This document shows positions 58,201 to 64,000 of a DNA stretch of 64,000 nucleotides, piece by piece. Made by a program: the position numbers and the translations under genes. The notes below the pieces were generated by a model, which saw only the letters and a list, made by a program, of their open reading frames with translations, made no database searches and was not told the origin of the DNA. Numbering within the stretch: the stretch's first letter is position 1; every line of letters begins with the position of its first letter. The stretch is from Magicicada septendecula (Eukaryota; Arthropoda; Insecta; Hemiptera; Cicadidae), in the NCBI GenBank assembly GCA_034769895.1, contig CM068367.1, forward strand, positions 121,061,927 to 121,125,926. Reading direction: 5' to 3'.

Positions 58201-61200
58201 TCTTTGGTTCCGGAAAACGTGTAAACATTGTACAGTCGGAACAATAAATAATAATTAGGATTTTAAAGGCTAGAGTTTTTTCATTCCAACAAAAGTGGCA
58301 GTCCGCTTTGCGATGGACGAAATGTGTATTGGAGGATTTGAGGACGAATAAACTGTATGGATGGGGAGAGAAGATTAAAGATAAGAATGCGTGAAGGAGG
58401 ACTGTAAAGGAGGCCAAGACGCGTTGAGATTAGTTAGTAATTCGTGCTTTTTACATTTTAGAATTATTGGCCTGATTTCATTAGTGTAACTGAAACGTTC
58501 CTGTTCTAGATAATCAAATCAGTAATTGGTGACGTTAGTTTTTCAAATTCATTCTTAACAATTAAGGAATTAACGAGTGGGCCAAAATAAGCATGGAAAG
58601 TGAAGACAGTACGACACATCATACGCCTGAGCGCGTTTCGTTTGGTGGCGTGGCTATGGGTAAATCGCCGATAGGAAGGAGATCTTGTTGCCAACGCGAA
58701 AATCCCTTTAACTTGAATTAAACAAACAGCATTCGGTTACAGGGAGAGAACGAAAAAGATACTTCTGCGTATTCGCTAGGAACATGCGAGATGCGAGTAA
58801 CTTTGAATATTCCAAGAAATTAAAAACCTCGTTAACAGGGATCGGGTTCTCACAAAATTTCCACAGTTTTAACATAATCACGATAGTGAGAAAACTGATT
58901 TGTAAACGGGCTCGTTATTTACTGTAACATAACCTCAAAGCAGACTACTGTTTCTAGGAATGCGCTCAAAGTGATGTCTTCTTTGACAGTCATCACAAAG
59001 GATCAAGCTACAAGTGGGATAACGACTGTCTCCTGTAATCCACTTAATGAGCGTTGGTTCTGGCTCCCTTATTGAAGCCTATAATTAACCTAGGGACTTA
59101 CACAGTCAATCTAACTACTAATCGTGAAACAAATGTTCTCACGCAACCTAAGGTATACGATTTGAATAGGACAGAATATCTTACTTTATCTTATATCATT
59201 TTTACGTCTTTAACTTACGACTGTTTCACCAGAGAGATTGCAAATGAGATTCTGACGATTAAATTCCTTCCTTCCTTCCTTTTGCCAAGTTAGGTCATGA
59301 ACCTGTTTAAGCTTCATCACCGTTCCAATGGGCGTCCAACGCTACAGAGTGTTTCAAGTTTATATCGACGCAACGTTCTTGGTATGCGGTTCTCATCCAT
59401 TCTGGACAGTTGATCTTTCCTCCCAATTTGTCTTATATCTTTGCACTTTCTCTTCTAGTACCTCTAGATTCAACTCAATCGTATAGTTGCAGTTCTTATC
59501 CTATCCGTTTTCTATATCCTCTAATACGTTTATATCCGAAAATAAAATAAATATTTAAACTTAATAACAACGTGACAATTACTACTTATAATTAGTAAAC
59601 TTTCACGGTTTCCACTGGCTAAATAAACTTTCAACATTCGAGACTGAAGATTTCAGATTTTGCAGCCCATACTTAAAGGTACAGATTCCGTGTCGTTTTT
59701 AAGAACCAATCGACACCTGCTTCGACTTCAAAGTTGTATTAAATGTTTTAATAGGCTCAGAAACTACATACGGAGATCAATAAAAACACACAGCAAATAA
59801 ATTTAACAAGTCGCGAAGTGTTATTGGTTTCAAATAATGTGAAGAGGAACCATCTGTCGACGCCACATCCAGTGAAACGAATACTTATTTGTTCCAACCA
59901 ACCACTACATTCGACCTAATCGAACACTTTCTAACGTGTCCTGGTCACGTATGAGACTGTGAAACAAATTTAGGAGTGCAGCATATGATGTGAGCCCAAC
60001 TCTGCATATTATACTACCAGACATTATTAACCGTCATTTTGAGTTTAAAGCATTTTTTTTAGCTTTTCAGAACTTAAAACAATATATTTCCATAATCTTG
60101 AATTGCGTTTAACATCGGTCGTACCTCGGTGTTATTAAGTCAAGGATCGGTTACAGAATTTTCTTACGTAAGACACAGAAGGCATGTTTTGTTCGAATGC
60201 TTACGGCAGTGTGCTGGCTTCATTGGCGAAATCCATCAAAATGACGAATAGAGTTTGTGACAGCGAAGGCGTTGACTGTTTCACTCAGAATATTAACGCC
60301 TTTGGGAAGAATGTTATGAAGACACTGGAGTGAGACTTTGACTAGCACACCTAATTGTTTCAGAAATGTGTATTGTGTATAAATGCATGTTACTTGTCGT
60401 CCTTTTTATATATGTGTAATATATTCCTCTGTCTTCTATGGCATATCGACGTTCCCTCTGAAATACGTTACAGTTAGGTAGAGTGCATATTCATACGTAT
60501 ATATGTTATATGCATTCTCTTCACATTAGTCATTTTGGTCCCATAAGTGGGACACGTGAAGGCTATCGATAAAAAAATAAAATAAAAAACATCAAGATTC
60601 TATAGTTAAGCTATTCATGTGTGTAATATTAAAGAAAATGATTGCATTAGCCCAACATTTCATGCAGTTCTAACAAAATTGTTCCCTCAGTTTGTCTGAC
60701 TGGTCAGATAACATTGTGTCTAACACTGTATTTTTAAAATTCCGAAATCGAGTTGTGGACTGCAGATACGAGATTAGCATCAGAATTGCACTTTCGGGCC
60801 TACGAATGCGTCGAGTCGGTTGTACCTGAAAGACTTTAGAACTGACTACTAAACTAAAACAAAATAATAAATTTCAAAGTAAAAAAAGGACCTCTGAAAC
60901 AGTCACAGTGGAATTTTTCTACTGGTAAGAGAAATATATTTTTGGCTAGCAAGAAGAAATCGCTCCACATTTTCTTTCCGTAATGAAATTCCCATTAATT
61001 TAGCCCGTTTTCGTATGCTAACTTAATTAAGACACTACCAAATGCAGTGGTATAGACTATTGTGAACTGAATTGTTAGTAGCATATTTCTGAACGTAAAC
61101 ACAAAATAACGTGTACTCGAAAATACTCGACTACAATTAAGTAATCAATATTCCATCAGAAGTGCATTTCTGCAGGCACGAAATATTGCAGCCAGTCACG

Positions 61201-62189
61201 AAACACTAATGTGATTTAAAATAAATTATATTGCACTGAAATAACATACACAAGCACGCACCGTATAATTCATACTGGCTGGTTACATAAAAAACACGTG
61301 CTTTTAATTAATAAAATTACGACGGGGAGGGGGAAATAATCAAATAATCTCTCTCTCCCTTTTTCCTTCTCTCTTGGTTTCTCATTTGTGCCTCTTGTGC
61401 GCATAAACACACACAACTACTTTCATAAAAGTAAATATTCTACTTACGTAACACAGTTTCATAACTCCTCTTGGCATTTATCAATACTTTAGACTTGATT
61501 AGAAGTGATGACAGACACTGAATTGTTATTAACAACTTCCATTAGCGAAGCGTAAACTAAGGAGCAAAAAGAATCTGAAGTGTACCAGACAGAACAGATT
61601 AAGGACTAAGAGGAGTAAAATGGTAGGGACAGTAAAAACAATGAAAAAAAAACATGTAAAACGAGTGAGAGAGAGGACGTTTACCCAGGGAGTGATTAGA
61701 TTACAAATGCTGACGTAGGAGGGTCGTTGCTTAACCCCGGAGAAGGTGAAGTAACAGAATGGAGAAACCTCATGAAACTGTCAAGAGACTTGTAGCACAA
61801 TGTGCAAAAAAGAAGATGATAGACACTTGTACTTGTAGTAACACAAATACTGAACGAATTATTTATATTACTGCCAATTAATACATATATTAATTAATTC
61901 GTAATATTTGAAGTTGTACAACTGTACGTGTCCCAGTACATATTGTTTTTAATTAACAAGCTAATGAGACTTTACACGAACGTAAACTACATAATAAATT
62001 TTAACGTCGTTAATACACACATTGACTATTGTTTTTTCATGAATTAGGTAGCTGTTGTTACCCATTTGCATTAGTTTATATTAATTAAATAAAATGGAAC
62101 ACCATACATCATTCGTGTATATTATAATGTCTCCTTTTTTCGGTTGAGCCCCCCCCCCCACTGAGTTTTGCTATTTCACCGAAGGGTTT
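58201..62189. other. No gene recognised
   Basis: Nearly 4 kb without a recognisable coding or structured element; a short CTTC repeat lies at 59266-59280. Confidence 0.4.
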
Positions 62190-62235
62190 TCCGCAACGTT
62201 TCGGCAGATATAACTCTTCCATCTTCAGGGTGATT
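62190..62235 (-). ncRNA. Hammerhead-like motif (PLE terminus remnant)
   Basis: The minus strand reads CTGAAGA (plus 62222-62228), a stem II of the form GGAAGA/TCTGCC with one mismatched pair, GAAA (plus 62199-62202), palindromic ACGT, then T. Stem I is not obvious and no PLE coding sequence is nearby. It matches the layout of the motifs at 17.8 and 34.2 kb. Confidence 0.4.
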
Positions 62236-62599
62236 CCTCCTCCATGACTTCTCTCGATTGAAATTATTTTGGCAGGAAACTGGAAAAATTCAAACGGGAT
62301 TCACCCGAAAAAGGAAATACCATATCCCACCCGCGAAAATCTAACAATTTATGTATATATAAATAAATAAAACCACACTCACATGCACAGCTGATATGAG
62401 TGCTTCAGAGTGTGGCTGGACATCACAGTAAACGAAGCACTCTTAAACGAATGCAGTGTACCGCTCTGGACGCGAGTACGCTACCTATGCGTCACTTATA
62501 CCTTATATAGACGTTATATTTTTAAATAATCACCATCATCATCAACAAGGATTACACTAAAAATGGTTTGTTCCGGTTTCAAGGAGATACACTAAAAGT

Positions 62600-63150
62600 G
62601 GTCACTTCAACGCTCCTTCGGACGTCCCACACCTCTCCGTCTTTTCGGCTTGTAATTCAATAGTTGTTTCGGGATGCGGAAGTCATCCATTCGGTTAAGA
62701 TGTTCCAATTTTAATCCATATTGGGCAATTCTATGAAGTATATTCATTATATTCAGTTCCTGCTGAACATCGACATTTCTTCTGCGATCTTGTAGAGTAT
62801 ATCCTCCCATGTGCCTGAGAAGTCGAAGAAAGCTGAGATGTGGGCAACTGATATTGTCTGTGTTTCTCCACGACCTGGGCTATTGTGAAGATACAGTCTA
62901 AACATGATCCGCCCTACCTAAAACCATGATGAGTGTCTGAGAGAATGGTCTCCATTCTATTGCAATCAGTCGTCCTGCAAGAACAGATGCATACAATTTG
63001 TAAGATATGTTAAGCAGGCTGACCCCTCTGTAGTTATCACGGTCATTACCATCTCCTTTTTTGAATTTCAGAACTACATTTGCTATCTGCCAGTCTTCGG
63101 GAATATGACCAGTGGACCAACATAGATTACTAAAGTCTATACAAAATTAA
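62600..63150 (-). pseudogene. Rearranged LINE relic lacking the RT catalytic core
   Basis: On the minus strand from about 63130: LCWSTGHIPEDWQIANVVLK, F-K-K-G-D-G-N-D-R-D, NYRGVSLLNISYKLYASVL (RT motifs 1-2 of a LINE), continuing to LIMVLGRADH near 62905. It then jumps to MGGYTLQDRRRNVDVQQELN, a run with LEHLNRMDDFRIPKQLLNYK, and a GRPKER box at 62607. The F-ADD block that should lie between is deleted. Both halves follow the normal order of one LINE protein, so this looks like one insertion with an internal deletion, not two. Confidence 0.78.
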
Positions 63151-64000
63151 TAAAATTTATAAAATATTATTTATTTCAAACTGTAGTACAAGTTTACCTT
63201 AATATTTTCTCAAAATATAAATATTTTCTAAAAAATTCTACAATTAAGTACAATTTGTACTAAGTATTAAAGCTGCTTGAATGCTTCCTGCCGTTTGCTT
63301 TACGATCGCCTCCTTCATTCACATTAACAAACCATAAGATAAGAGGGCCTAACAAGACAGTAGCCGGTAATAAAGGCGCACTCCACCGCTCTCTGCCGAA
63401 TTAATTTGCCAACATCTTAGTCTTATCACAGACAAATATTCATAAAAGCAATGTGTATTACGTGTACGATGGCCCCTTCTCTCACTCTATCTCTCTCGTT
63501 CTCTCCCTTTAAATATCTCTCTCTATACACACCTGTTCTAGCACAAAATATACCCAGTGGCAGCACCAGCGGTTAACGGGGGAACTCTTCCTTCAAATAG
63601 TAATTATGCCCCAACCCTCGCTCCAAGTTCAAAGGTAGACACACACACACACATTCAAGTCATTTAAGTCGCCGCCACCGTAGGATTTCCTTCCACTCTT
63701 ACTCCTTGCAAGGAGTATAACACCGAGCACAGGTAAGGAAATTATCGGATAAGCGGATTTCCTTTAGAACTGCAATTTCGTTCTCCGTACTGATTCACAA
63801 TCTTTGCCTCCCTCACTGTCCCCCTTTCATCTCTTAGTACTTACATAGCTTGTAATATGGAATTCACACACAGACTGAAAGAAATGTTCATGAAATAAAA
63901 AATGTTCTGTACTCATGGGCTAACAAAAATAAGCTAATAATATTCACAGGGAAAGTGTAACGGACTTTAAGAGAAAATATCCAAGCCAATATAACCCAGT
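63151..64000. other. No gene recognised
   Basis: AT-rich then mixed DNA, with CT-rich patches (63478-63530) and a short CA run (63640-63652). Nothing is identifiable up to the window's end. Confidence 0.45.

Overview
The window looks like transposon-rich, AT-rich intergenic DNA from a metazoan, most likely an invertebrate. The signs are long uninterrupted dinucleotide and trinucleotide microsatellites, Penelope-like elements, a mariner relic, hAT- and LTR-type remnants, many LINE 3' ends, and no operon-like organisation or recognisable cellular gene. I cannot name the species. No intact single-copy host gene was found; almost everything that can be identified is mobile DNA or its debris.

Region by region: (1) 388-12393 is one 12-kb compound repeat, about 59 copies of a 157-167 bp unit set between recurring left and right flanks, (ACAG/CACA) microsatellites and a terminal hairpin. 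A single-unit 749-bp version of the same element stands alone at 16525-17273, so the array is an expanded form of a mobile element. Its design (subterminal inverted repeats, 3' terminal hairpin, internal minisatellite plus microsatellite, no visible target-site duplication) is that of Helitron/Helentron-derived non-autonomous elements (HINE, DINE-1-like, or the mollusc 'pearl' type). (2) 12504-12809 is a 306-bp (GT)n tract. (3) 13077-13500 is a miniature Penelope-like element (PLE) whose inverted ends carry hammerhead ribozymes. (4) 13.5-37.7 kb is mostly unannotatable DNA with LINE 3' ends (25.1, 26.6, 32.2 and 35.7 kb), tRNA-like/SINE-like pieces (18.9-19.3 kb), a dispersed repeat related to the first element (20.3 kb), a 455-bp tandem duplication (23.4-24.3 kb), a probable solo LTR (28.8-29.3 kb) and a 61-bp-arm inverted repeat with hammerhead-like cores (34.1-34.3 kb).

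(5) 37736-41928 is a nearly complete Penelope-like retroelement bounded by a 13-bp target-site duplication. It has a reverse transcriptase with YVDD and a GIY-YIG endonuclease domain, broken by a single-base frameshift, and pseudo-LTRs containing well-formed type I hammerhead ribozymes. An inverted 3' fragment forms its left end. (6) 44.2-44.6 kb holds five degenerate copies of a motif resembling an LTR-retrotransposon primer-binding site; 47.0-47.4 kb is a hAT-type MITE; 48.4-49.3 kb is a second, different PLE remnant with inverted ends. (7) 51.9-52.5 kb is low-complexity poly(A) and (CTT)n; 54.98-55.88 and 57.6-58.2 kb are LINE relics; 55982-56888 is an internally deleted mariner; 62.6-63.15 kb is a rearranged LINE relic.

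The shared theme is retro- and rolling-circle-type elements with structured termini. Hammerhead ribozymes or clear hammerhead-like cores occur at six separate loci, always at PLE ends or in inverted-repeat remnants. A 42-bp module links the 12-kb array family to two other dispersed repeats.
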